Assembly (NCBI RefSeq): GCF_001279695.1
Contig: NZ_LGDD01000333.1
Coordinates: forward strand, 1 to 39,663
DNA: 39,663 bases
Direction of reading: 5' to 3'
Origin: Streptomyces sp. WM6378
GTDB taxonomy: Bacteria; Actinomycetota; Actinomycetes; Streptomycetales; Streptomycetaceae
Positions 8,197 to 14,839 of the stretch are shown piece after piece. How positions within the stretch are numbered: position 1 is the first letter of the stretch; every line of letters begins with the position of its first letter. The position numbers were made by a program, and so were the translations under genes. The notes beneath the pieces were generated by a model. The model was given only the letters and a program-made list of their open reading frames with translations. It was not told the DNA's origin and made no database searches.

Positions 8197-8214
8197 CGCC
8201 CAGGGAACTCCCAG
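8197..8214 (-). promoter_or_regulatory. Inverted copy of the CTGGGAG repeat facing the lipoprotein gene
   Basis: On the minus strand the heptamers CTGGGAG (8214-8208) and CTGGGCG (8203-8197) again lie 11 bp apart. The 16 bases 8199-8214 are the perfect reverse complement of 8091-8106 (CTGGGAGTTCCCTGGG). The two arrays therefore face each other across about 90 bases inside the divergent promoter region, which would suit coordinate control of both transcription units. Confidence 0.6.
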
Positions 8215-8322
8215 CCCTTCCCCCGGAGGCGCCCACCCGGGTGCGGTTCAGTCATGGGTCGCCGACGGCGTACCACTCCAGCGAGGCCGTCGTCAGCCCA
8301 ACGCACCGAGGAGACACCGGAC

Positions 8323-8934
8323 ATGACCTGGACCAAGCGCCGGCCCGCCACCGCGCGCACCGCGATCGCCGTGCGGGCCGCCGTCTCCGCCACCGCGGTC
8401 GCCGCCTGCGGCCTGCTGCTCGCGGCCTGCTCGTCCTCGGCCGCCGCCCCCAGCACTCAGGCGAAGCCCGCCGCCTCCAGCTCCGCCGGGGCCAAGGGCA
8501 TGGACGCCTACCGCCAGTGCCTGGCGCAGCACGGGGTCACGATGGCGCCCCGGCCGAGCGGCAGCGGCCGGCCGGAGGGTGCCGGAAGGCCGAGCGGCGC
8601 GGCCCGGCGGCCGGGCGCAGGCGGCGGGTTCGGCGGCTTCGGGGGCGGGGCCTCCGCGGATCCGGCCCAGCGACAGGCCGCCCAGGCCTGTGCGAGCCAG
8701 CGCCCGCAGTTCAACGGCCGGGGCGGCGGCGACAGCACCGCGATGAAGGCCTTCACCAGTTGCCTCAACGACCACGGGGTCGTGCTTCCCTCAGCCTCCC
8801 CGGGAGCCGGGGGCGGCATGCGCGGCCTGAACACCTCGGACCCCAAGTCCGCGCAGGCCTTCGCGGTCTGCAAGGCCCTGCTGCCGCAGCGCCACTCGGG
8901 CGCGCCGAGCCCTTCGGCAACCCCGGCGGCCTGA
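8323..8934 (+). CDS. Secreted lipoprotein with duplicated CLxxHGV module, divergent from the MacAB-like operon
   Basis: A 203-residue protein with a basic N-terminus, a hydrophobic segment and the lipobox LLAAC (Cys36), so it should be a lipid-anchored surface protein. The start has GAGGAG nine bases ahead. The mature part contains two similar modules: AYRQCLAQHGVTM (63-74) with a later Cys123, and AFTSCLNDHGVVL (143-155) with a later Cys183. Each module thus has a CLxxHGV box and a second Cys 36-57 residues on; the four Cys could form disulfides. Between them is a Gly/Phe-rich linker (GGGFGGFGGG). I recognise no named family. The shared divergent promoter region suggests that it works with the transporter, for instance as substrate receptor or signal for the sensor kinase; this is inference. 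Confidence 0.8.
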   Translation: MTWTKRRPATARTAIAVRAAVSATAVAACGLLLAACSSSAAAPSTQAKPAASSSAGAKGMDAYRQCLAQHGVTMAPRPSGSGRPEGAGRPSGAARRPGAGGGFGGFGGGASADPAQRQAAQACASQRPQFNGRGGGDSTAMKAFTSCLNDHGVVLPSASPGAGGGMRGLNTSDPKSAQAFAVCKALLPQRHSGAPSPSATPAA

Positions 8935-8943
8935 AGTGAGCGA

Positions 8944-8984
8944 GCCTCCTCCGTCCGGCTGGGAGCAGCCCGGACGGAGGAGGC
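8944..8984. terminator. Bidirectional hairpin terminator between convergent genes
   Basis: The arm GCCTCCTCCGTCCGGCT (8944-8960) pairs with 8967-8984 with one bulged C, across a six-base loop. It lies just after the lipoprotein stop and just after the stop of the convergent phospholipase gene, so it can serve both. There is no long T run, as is common in actinomycetes. Confidence 0.8.
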
Positions 8985-9009
8985 GGCCTTGTGGGCAGGG
9001 TGGTGGGAC

Positions 9010-10434
9010 CTACACGTGCGGTCGGTGCCCAGGCTCCTGCTTGGGGAAGTGCTGGGTCGCGCCGGGCAGGGTCGGCTTCGGCAGCGTGGCCACCTCGCGC
9101 TTGGCCTCCTCCAACTGCTTCGCCGTGTCGTCCGGCAGCTTAGGCGGCCGGGGCGACGTGCTGCTGAAGCGGAAGGCGGAGGTCAGGTCGCCGAAGGTGC
9201 GGCGGCGCCACTGGCTGATGTTCGGCTCCTTCACCCCCGTGAAGTGCTCAAGGAAGCGCAGCGCAGAGGTGTGGTCGAAGGCTTCGCTCGCCACCCAACC
9301 GCCCACGGTCCAGGGCGAGATGATGATGGCGGGCACCCGGAATCCGCCGCCGATGGGCAGCCCGCCGACGAACTCGTCCGCAGTGCCCGCCTTCGGGGTC
9401 GGCGGCGCCACGTGGTCGAACAGGCCGTCGTTCTCGTCGTAGTTGAGGATGAACGCGGTCTTCGCCCAGACCTTCGGATTGGACGCGATGGCCTCGATTT
9501 TCTGCGCCACGAAGTCGGCCCCCGCGGCCGGCAGATAGTCCGGGTGCTCGGACTGGTAGCTCGTCGGCATGATCCAGGAGACCGCCGGGAGCCGGTCGTT
9601 GCGGGCGTCATCCTCGAAGGTGCCCTCGGGCTGCGGGCGCACCCCGCGCTCGTACAGCGGTGAGCCCGGCTTGGCGTCGCGGAAGGCCTGGAACTGCTCC
9701 AGCACGTTGCAGCCGTAGTCGTCGTCCTGCTGGTAGACCTTCCAGCTGACCCCGGCGGCCTGGAGCCGCTCGGCGTACGTCGTCCAGCGGTACGGCGTGG
9801 GCGCGGAGTTGCTGGTGACCGGGCCGCCCTTGGTGCCGCCCGGGTCGATGCTGGCCGTCATCCAGTACAGGCGGTTCGGCCAGGTCGGGCCGAAGACGGA
9901 GCAGAAGTAGTTGTCGCAGATGGTGAAGGTCTCCGCGAGCGCGAACTGGAACGGGATGTCCTCGCGCGTGTAATAGCCCATCACATAGGGCCCGTTGACG
10001 CCGTCCGCCTTGCGGTGCGCGGGCAGCCACTGGTCCATCTTGCCGCCGTTCCACGCCTGGTGCTGCACGGCCCAGGCGTGGCTCGTGGACGGGATGGCCT
10101 GCGCGCTGGTGCTGTGCGTGTCCAGGTGGAACGGCAGCAGGTAGCCCCGCGGGTTCACCGCGTCGGGCTGGTAGAACACCGAACGCCCGTTGGGCAGCTT
10201 CAGGGCGCCCGGATCGCTGAATCCGCGCACGCCCGAGAGGGTGCCGAAGTAGTGGTCGAACGACCGGTTCTCCTGCATCAGCATGACGACGTGCTCGACG
10301 TCGCGCAGCGAGCCGTTGCGCGGCGGTCCGGCGGCGACGGCCTTTTGCACGCTGGGCGGCAGCAGGGACAGCGCCGCCGCGCCGCCGATGGCTCCGGCCG
10401 AGCCCAGCAGTCTGCGTCGTGTCAACTCGGCCAT
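9010..10434 (-). CDS. Tat-exported phospholipase C / phosphoesterase
   Basis: A 474-residue secreted enzyme of the bacterial phospholipase C/acid phosphatase phosphoesterase family. The N-terminus MAELTRRRLLGSAG is a twin-arginine signal and likely cleavage lies near residue 35. Family motifs are VVMLMQENRSFDHYFGTLSG near the mature start, FGPTWPNRLYW, NDRLPAVSWIMPT and YDENDGLFDHV, which supply the metal and nucleophile ligands. Full-length phospholipases C of this group carry extra C-terminal domains of roughly 200 residues; this one ends soon after the catalytic domain and so is of the short type. It would release phosphate-containing headgroups from phospholipids. Upstream on its own strand a GTTCACC (10532-10526) resembles half of a PhoP-binding PHO box. 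Confidence 0.9.
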   Translation of the reverse strand: MAELTRRRLLGSAGAIGGAAALSLLPPSVQKAVAAGPPRNGSLRDVEHVVMLMQENRSFDHYFGTLSGVRGFSDPGALKLPNGRSVFYQPDAVNPRGYLLPFHLDTHSTSAQAIPSTSHAWAVQHQAWNGGKMDQWLPAHRKADGVNGPYVMGYYTREDIPFQFALAETFTICDNYFCSVFGPTWPNRLYWMTASIDPGGTKGGPVTSNSAPTPYRWTTYAERLQAAGVSWKVYQQDDDYGCNVLEQFQAFRDAKPGSPLYERGVRPQPEGTFEDDARNDRLPAVSWIMPTSYQSEHPDYLPAAGADFVAQKIEAIASNPKVWAKTAFILNYDENDGLFDHVAPPTPKAGTADEFVGGLPIGGGFRVPAIIISPWTVGGWVASEAFDHTSALRFLEHFTGVKEPNISQWRRRTFGDLTSAFRFSSTSPRPPKLPDDTAKQLEEAKREVATLPKPTLPGATQHFPKQEPGHRPHV

Positions 10435-10650
10435 GAACGCCCCTTCCAGAGCTGTCGGTTGAGACCAGTGACGTGGACCTGCCAGTCAGTGTGCCGTTGT
10501 TGGGTGTGGGGCGGTGGAGGGAACCGGTGAACTCGCGCCCAACGAAGAGCAAGGGCTTGCCAAAGCCCGGGCCGGAGCCTCACCCGGCCCGGGCGGCGAC
10601 CCCCTCCGCAGGGGTGCGCCACGCACGGAAGTCCCTTAGTCTCGACGAAC

Positions 10651-10665
10651 CTGACGGATAGTCAG
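10651..10665. promoter_or_regulatory. Palindrome CTGAC-N5-GTCAG before the enoyl-CoA hydratase gene
   Basis: CTGAC (10651-10655) and GTCAG (10661-10665) are perfect inverted arms around GGATA, ending 21 bases before the start codon and six bases before the ribosome site. TGAC/GTCA palindromes are common before acyl-CoA and lipid genes of actinomycetes, where TetR-type repressors bind. This is a candidate operator only. Confidence 0.45.
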
Positions 10666-10685
10666 CATAAGGAAAGGATGAGGTG

Positions 10686-11522
10686 ATGATCGACATCCTG
10701 GACCGGCGGGTCGCCGAGGGCGAGGAACGGATCCGGCTCGACGTCACCGGCTCCGGCGTCGGCGTCCTCACCCTGTGCCGGCCGGACAGGCTCAACGGGT
10801 GGAGCTGGGAGTCCAGCCGCCAACTGGGACTGCTCGCCGACCGCATCCGCTTCGACGAGTCGGTCAGGGTCGTGCTGCTGCGGGCCGAGGGCCGCGCCTT
10901 CTGCGCCGGCATCGACGTCACCGCCCCCGGCGGCGCCATCACCGGACGCTCCCCGGCCGAACGCACCCACCACTACTACGAAGGCATCCGCTGGGTCCAC
11001 GAGCGCTTCGCCGCCTTCGCCGGACTGCCGCAGCCCGTCATCGCCGCCGTCCAGGGCTACTGCCTCGGCTTCGGCTTCGAGCTGGCCCTGATGGCCGACA
11101 TCAGGATCGCCGCCGCCGACGCCGTCTTCGCGCTGCCCGAGACCGGGATCGGCGTGGCCGTCGACGCGGGCGGCGATCTGCGGATCGCGCGGGACGCGGG
11201 CGCCGGCTGGGCCAAACTGCTCGCGCTCACCGGCCGCCGCATCGACGCCCCCACCGCCGAACGCATCGGACTCATACAACAGGTCGTATCCCAGGACGAG
11301 TTGGACTCCATCGGCAGCGATCTCGCGGCCGAGATCGCGGCCAACGCGCCGCTGGCCGTCCGGTCCGTCAAGCGCAACATCGACGCCTTCGCCGACGCGG
11401 GTCTCGCCGCGGCCCTCGACCGTACGGCCCTGGCCGCCGCCCTCACCCTCACCTCCGAGGACGCCCGCGAGGGCTATGCCGCCAAGGCCGACCGGCGCCC
11501 GCCGGCCTTCGACGGGAAGTGA
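10686..11522 (+). CDS. Enoyl-CoA hydratase/isomerase family protein
   Basis: A 278-residue crotonase-fold enzyme that adds water to (or isomerises) enoyl-CoA in fatty-acid type degradation. The oxyanion-hole phrase AFCAGIDV is at 71-78 and QGYCLGFGFELALMADIRIA at 123-142. Both glutamates of true hydratases are present: Glu132 in FELAL and Glu152 in LPETGIG, corresponding to Glu144 and Glu164 of rat enoyl-CoA hydratase. The ATG at 10686 is preceded by GGAAAGGA at good spacing; a GTG directly before it is also possible. The gene stands alone on the plus strand, facing the SDR gene with only six bases between the stops, and opens an island of acyl-CoA genes. The natural substrate cannot be read from the sequence. 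Confidence 0.9.
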   Translation: MIDILDRRVAEGEERIRLDVTGSGVGVLTLCRPDRLNGWSWESSRQLGLLADRIRFDESVRVVLLRAEGRAFCAGIDVTAPGGAITGRSPAERTHHYYEGIRWVHERFAAFAGLPQPVIAAVQGYCLGFGFELALMADIRIAAADAVFALPETGIGVAVDAGGDLRIARDAGAGWAKLLALTGRRIDAPTAERIGLIQQVVSQDELDSIGSDLAAEIAANAPLAVRSVKRNIDAFADAGLAAALDRTALAAALTLTSEDAREGYAAKADRRPPAFDGK

Positions 11523-11528
11523 ACGCGG

Positions 11529-12446
11529 CTACCCCTCGAACGGCCCGCGCCCCAACTGCTCCCGCACGCTGCTCACCGGCGGCGTCACCAGAGCGCGCCG
11601 CTGCCAGTTCGCACCGTCCACCACCAGCGTGTGACCGCTGATGAACCTGGCGTACGGGGAGGCGAGGAAGGTGGCCGCCCAGCCGAGCTCGCGTGGCAAC
11701 CCGACCCGCAACGCGGGCTGGCGCAGGGCCAGTTCGCCGTCATCGGCGGCCCGGTCGAGACCGGCGCGGATCGCCTCCGGCAGATCGGGGTGCGGCATCA
11801 GGCCGGGCACCAGGCCGTTGACCTGGATGCCGTACGGCCCCCACTCCACGGCCAGCGTCTCGACGAGATTGCGCACCCCCGCCTTCGCCGCCGCCGAATG
11901 GGCGTGCCCCGGGCCGCCCGTCCAGGCGTACGAGGCGCCGATGCTGATCACCGAGCCGGGGGTGCCGGCCGCGAGGTGGCGGCGGGCGAACTCGCGGGTC
12001 ATGAACCACGTTCCGGTCAGCGTGATGTCCAGGACCGCCCGCCAGGCGTTCGGCGACAAGTCCTCGGCCGGAGAAGGGAAGTTGGCGGCGGCGTTGTTCA
12101 CCAGGACGGCCGGGACGCCGAGCACCGCCTCGGCCGTGTCGAAGACCTCGACGATCCGCTCCGGCTCCCTGATGTCGCACACCGCGGCCGCCACCCGCCC
12201 GCCGAACCCGGCCAGCTCCTGCTCGGCGGCCTTGAGCCGGTCCGCCGAGCGGCCCACGATCATGAGATCGGCGCCGAGCCGCGCGAACTCGGCGGCCATC
12301 GCCTTGCCGAGCCCCGACCCGCCCCCGGTCACCAGGACCACGCTGCCGTCGTACGTCCCGGGCGGCAGCGCGCACGCCCCGAGCGGGGGAGGCGCGGACA
12401 GCCCGGGGTGGGTGGGACGCGGAGGCGGTGCGGCGTCGTCCGTCAT
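11529..12446 (-). CDS. SDR oxidoreductase resembling 2,4-dienoyl-CoA reductase
   Basis: A 305-residue short-chain dehydrogenase. The NAD(P)-binding TGGGSGLG lies at 40-47, DIREPE at about 91-96 and NNAAANF at 117-123. The usual YxxxK is missing: four residues before Lys188 there is Ser184, not Tyr. However, Tyr173 stands exactly 15 residues before Lys188, the arrangement known for the 2,4-dienoyl-CoA reductases, where human DECR1 uses Tyr199, Ser210 and Lys214. The following TLAVEWGPYGIQVNGLVPG also resembles that family. Such enzymes reduce 2,4-dienoyl-CoA with NADPH during breakdown of unsaturated acyl chains, in line with the neighbouring hydratase and dehydrogenases. Start at 12446 with AAGGA upstream. 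An inactive or otherwise specialised SDR is the alternative. Confidence 0.85.
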   Translation of the reverse strand: MTDDAAPPPRPTHPGLSAPPPLGACALPPGTYDGSVVLVTGGGSGLGKAMAAEFARLGADLMIVGRSADRLKAAEQELAGFGGRVAAAVCDIREPERIVEVFDTAEAVLGVPAVLVNNAAANFPSPAEDLSPNAWRAVLDITLTGTWFMTREFARRHLAAGTPGSVISIGASYAWTGGPGHAHSAAAKAGVRNLVETLAVEWGPYGIQVNGLVPGLMPHPDLPEAIRAGLDRAADDGELALRQPALRVGLPRELGWAATFLASPYARFISGHTLVVDGANWQRRALVTPPVSSVREQLGRGPFEG

Positions 12447-12608
12447 GGCGCATCCTTACCGGCTGCCGCGCCAAACCGCCATGGCCGTGCGAGGCCCGGC
12501 TCCGCCGCGACCTGACGGCGCATGGCTTCCTCGTCGGGCCGGCCCGGTTCCGCCGCATGTCCGCACACCGGGCGCGGGCCCGATCCGCCGAGCTGTTTCC
12601 TTTCGTGC

Positions 12609-12620
12609 AAGCGACCGCTT
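12609..12620. promoter_or_regulatory. Palindrome AAGCG-AC-CGCTT before the quinone oxidoreductase/acyl-CoA dehydrogenase operon
   Basis: AAGCG (12609-12613) and CGCTT (12616-12620) form a perfect inverted repeat with a two-base centre, 73 bases before the operon's first start codon in the 246-base divergent region shared with the SDR gene. AAGCG/CGCTT palindromes are often seen before actinobacterial acyl-CoA dehydrogenase genes, so a TetR-type repressor is plausible. Not proven. Confidence 0.45.
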
Positions 12621-12692
12621 AGTATGCCCGCGAGCAGTGGAACGTACTCAGCGGTACGCAGCCGTATCGCGCCCGGCGTATGGAGGCCCCGA

Positions 12693-13661
12693 ATGCAGGC
12701 ATGGCGAGTGCACGAGAACGGCGAGCCGGGCCAGGTGATGCGGCTAGAAGAGGTGGACCGGCCCGTGCCGGGCCCGGGCCAGGTGCTGCTGAGGGTGCGC
12801 GCCGCGAACATCAACTTCCCCGACGCGCTGCTCTGCCGGGGCCAGTACCAGATCCGCCCGCCGCTGCCGTTCACGCCGGGCGTGGAGATCTGCGGCGAGA
12901 CCGAGGACGGCCGCCGGGTGATCGCCAACCCCGCGCTGCCGTACGGCGGGCTCGCCGAGTACGTCGTCGCCGACGAGGCGGCCCTGCTGCCCGCACCCGA
13001 GGCCCTGGACGACGCCGAGGCCGCGGCCCTGCACATCGGCTACCAGACCGGCGTGTTCGGACTGCACCGCCGGGCCCACCTCCAGGAGGGCGAGACGCTG
13101 CTCGTGCACGCCGCCGCCGGGGGAGTGGGCAGCGCGGCCCTACAGCTCGGCAAGGCCGCCGGGGCACGCGTCATCGGCGTCGTCGGCGGCCCCGAAAAGG
13201 CAGCGGTGGCACGGGAGTTGGGGTGCGATCTGGTCATCGACCGGCGCACCGACGACATCGTGGCCGCCGTGAAGGAGGCCACCGGTGGGCGGGGCGCCGA
13301 TGTCATCTTCGACCCGGTCGGCGGTGACGCGTACGCCAAGTCCGCGAAGTGCGTCGCCTTCGAGGGCCGGATCGTGATCGTCGGCTTCGCGAGCGGTTCC
13401 GTTCCGGCGCCCGCGCTCAACCACGCCCTGGTGAAGAACTACTCGATCGTCGGGCTGCACTGGGGGCTGTACGCGCAGAAGGACCCGGCCTCGATCGTCC
13501 GCTGCCACGAGCAGCTGACGAAGCTCGCCGCCGAGGGCGCGATCAAGCCGCTCATCAGCGAGCGGGTCCCGCTGAAGGACGCCGCGGCCGCCGTGCAGCG
13601 CGTCGCCGACGGCACGACCACCGGCCGTGTGGTCGTCCTCCCGGACGGAGCAGCCCGATGA
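12693..13661 (+). CDS. NADPH:quinone oxidoreductase / zinc-free alcohol dehydrogenase family protein
   Basis: A 322-residue medium-chain reductase of the quinone-oxidoreductase branch. The N-terminal GroES-like domain starts MQAWRVHENGEPGQVMRLEE and shows NINFPDALLCRGQYQIRPPLPFTPGVE. The Rossmann domain has the family phrase LLVHAAAGGVGSAALQLGKA and then VIFDPVGGD. Cysteines and histidines for zinc are absent, as usual in this branch. The enzyme would reduce quinones or an alpha,beta-unsaturated carbonyl compound with NADPH. ATG 12693 has GGAGG six bases ahead; longer open frames upstream lack a ribosome site. Its stop overlaps the next start (ATGA), so it is the first gene of a three-gene operon with two acyl-CoA dehydrogenases. 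The substrate is unknown. Confidence 0.88.
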   Translation: MQAWRVHENGEPGQVMRLEEVDRPVPGPGQVLLRVRAANINFPDALLCRGQYQIRPPLPFTPGVEICGETEDGRRVIANPALPYGGLAEYVVADEAALLPAPEALDDAEAAALHIGYQTGVFGLHRRAHLQEGETLLVHAAAGGVGSAALQLGKAAGARVIGVVGGPEKAAVARELGCDLVIDRRTDDIVAAVKEATGGRGADVIFDPVGGDAYAKSAKCVAFEGRIVIVGFASGSVPAPALNHALVKNYSIVGLHWGLYAQKDPASIVRCHEQLTKLAAEGAIKPLISERVPLKDAAAAVQRVADGTTTGRVVVLPDGAAR

Positions 13662-14839
13662 CCGACGCCGCCGAACTCCGTACCCGTACGCGGGAGTTGC
13701 TCGCCGCTCACCCGCCCGCCGGCACCGAGCCCCTCGACTTCCTCAAGGCCCGCTTCGACGCCGGGCTCGCCTGGGTGCACTACCCGGTCGGCCTCGGCGG
13801 CCTCGACGTGCCGCGCTCGCTCCAGGCCGTCGTCGACGCCGAACTCGCCGCCGCCGGGGCGCCCGACAACGACCCCCGCCGGATCGGCATCGGCCTCGGC
13901 ATGGCCGCGCCGACCGTCCTCAGGTACGGCACCGAGGAGCAGAAGCGGCGCTTCCTGCGCCCGCTGTGGGTGGGCGAAGAGGTCTGGTGCCAGCTGTTCA
14001 GCGAGCCCGGCGCGGGCTCCGACCTCGCGGCGCTCGGCACCCGTGCCGTACGCGACGGGGACGACTGGGTGGTCGACGGGCAGAAGGTGTGGACGTCCAG
14101 CGCTCACCTGGCCCGCTGGGCCATCCTGATCGCCCGCACCGACCCCGGCCTGCCCAAGCACCAGGGCATCAGCTACTTCATCTGCGACATGACCGGCCCC
14201 GGTGTCGAGGTGCGACCGCTGCGCCAGATCACCGGCGAGGCCGAGTTCAACGAGGTGTTCCTCACCGGTGTGCGCATCCCCGACGCCCACCGGCTCGGCG
14301 AGATCGGCGAGGGCTGGAAGGTCGCCCAGACCACCCTCATGAACGAGCGGGTCTCCATCGGCGGCATGCGCATCCCGCGCGAGGGCGGCATGATCGGCCC
14401 GGTCGCCCGCGCCTGGCGAGACCGGCCCGAGCTGCGCACCCACGATCTGCACCAGCGGCTGCTCACGCTGTGGGTGGAGGCCGAGGTCGCCCGGCTCACC
14501 GGCGAGCGCCTTCGCCAGCAGCTCGTCGCGGGGCAGCCCGGCCCCGAGGGCTCCGGAATGAAGCTCGCCTTCGCCCGGCTCAACCAGGAGATCAGCGGTC
14601 TGGAGGTCGAACTCCTGGATCAGGACGGCCTGTTGTACTCCGACTGGACCATGCGCCGCCCCGAACTGGTCGACTTCACCGGCCGCGACGCCGGATACCG
14701 CTATCTGCGCTCGAAGGGCAACTCCATCGAGGGCGGTACGAGCGAAGTGCTCCTGAACATCGTCGCCGAACGCGTCCTCGGCCTGCCCGCCGAGCCGCGC
14801 AACGACAAGGACGTCGCCTGGAAGGACCTGGCCCGATGA
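13658..14839 (+). CDS. Acyl-CoA dehydrogenase, first of an overlapping pair
   Basis: A 393-residue flavoprotein dehydrogenase that forms a double bond in an acyl-CoA, passing electrons to ETF. Typical phrases are WCQLFSEPGAGSDLAALGTRA (about 112-132), the FAD/substrate strand VVDGQKVWTSSAHLARW, FNEVFLTGVRIPD and near the end GNSIEGGTSEVLLNIVAERVLGLP. At the place where MCAD has its catalytic Glu (YEGTS), this protein reads EGGTS, so a Glu is one residue earlier; the base may also lie elsewhere, as in isovaleryl-CoA dehydrogenase. It overlaps the oxidoreductase stop and the next dehydrogenase start by four bases each. The pairing recalls the mycobacterial alpha2beta2 FadE dehydrogenases. Substrate unknown. 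Confidence 0.9.
   Translation: MTDAAELRTRTRELLAAHPPAGTEPLDFLKARFDAGLAWVHYPVGLGGLDVPRSLQAVVDAELAAAGAPDNDPRRIGIGLGMAAPTVLRYGTEEQKRRFLRPLWVGEEVWCQLFSEPGAGSDLAALGTRAVRDGDDWVVDGQKVWTSSAHLARWAILIARTDPGLPKHQGISYFICDMTGPGVEVRPLRQITGEAEFNEVFLTGVRIPDAHRLGEIGEGWKVAQTTLMNERVSIGGMRIPREGGMIGPVARAWRDRPELRTHDLHQRLLTLWVEAEVARLTGERLRQQLVAGQPGPEGSGMKLAFARLNQEISGLEVELLDQDGLLYSDWTMRRPELVDFTGRDAGYRYLRSKGNSIEGGTSEVLLNIVAERVLGLPAEPRNDKDVAWKDLAR

Noticed and set aside
10511..10532. Full PHO box upstream of the phospholipase C gene
   Set aside because: Only one unit (GTTCACC on the minus strand) is good; the adjoining 11-base unit does not match.
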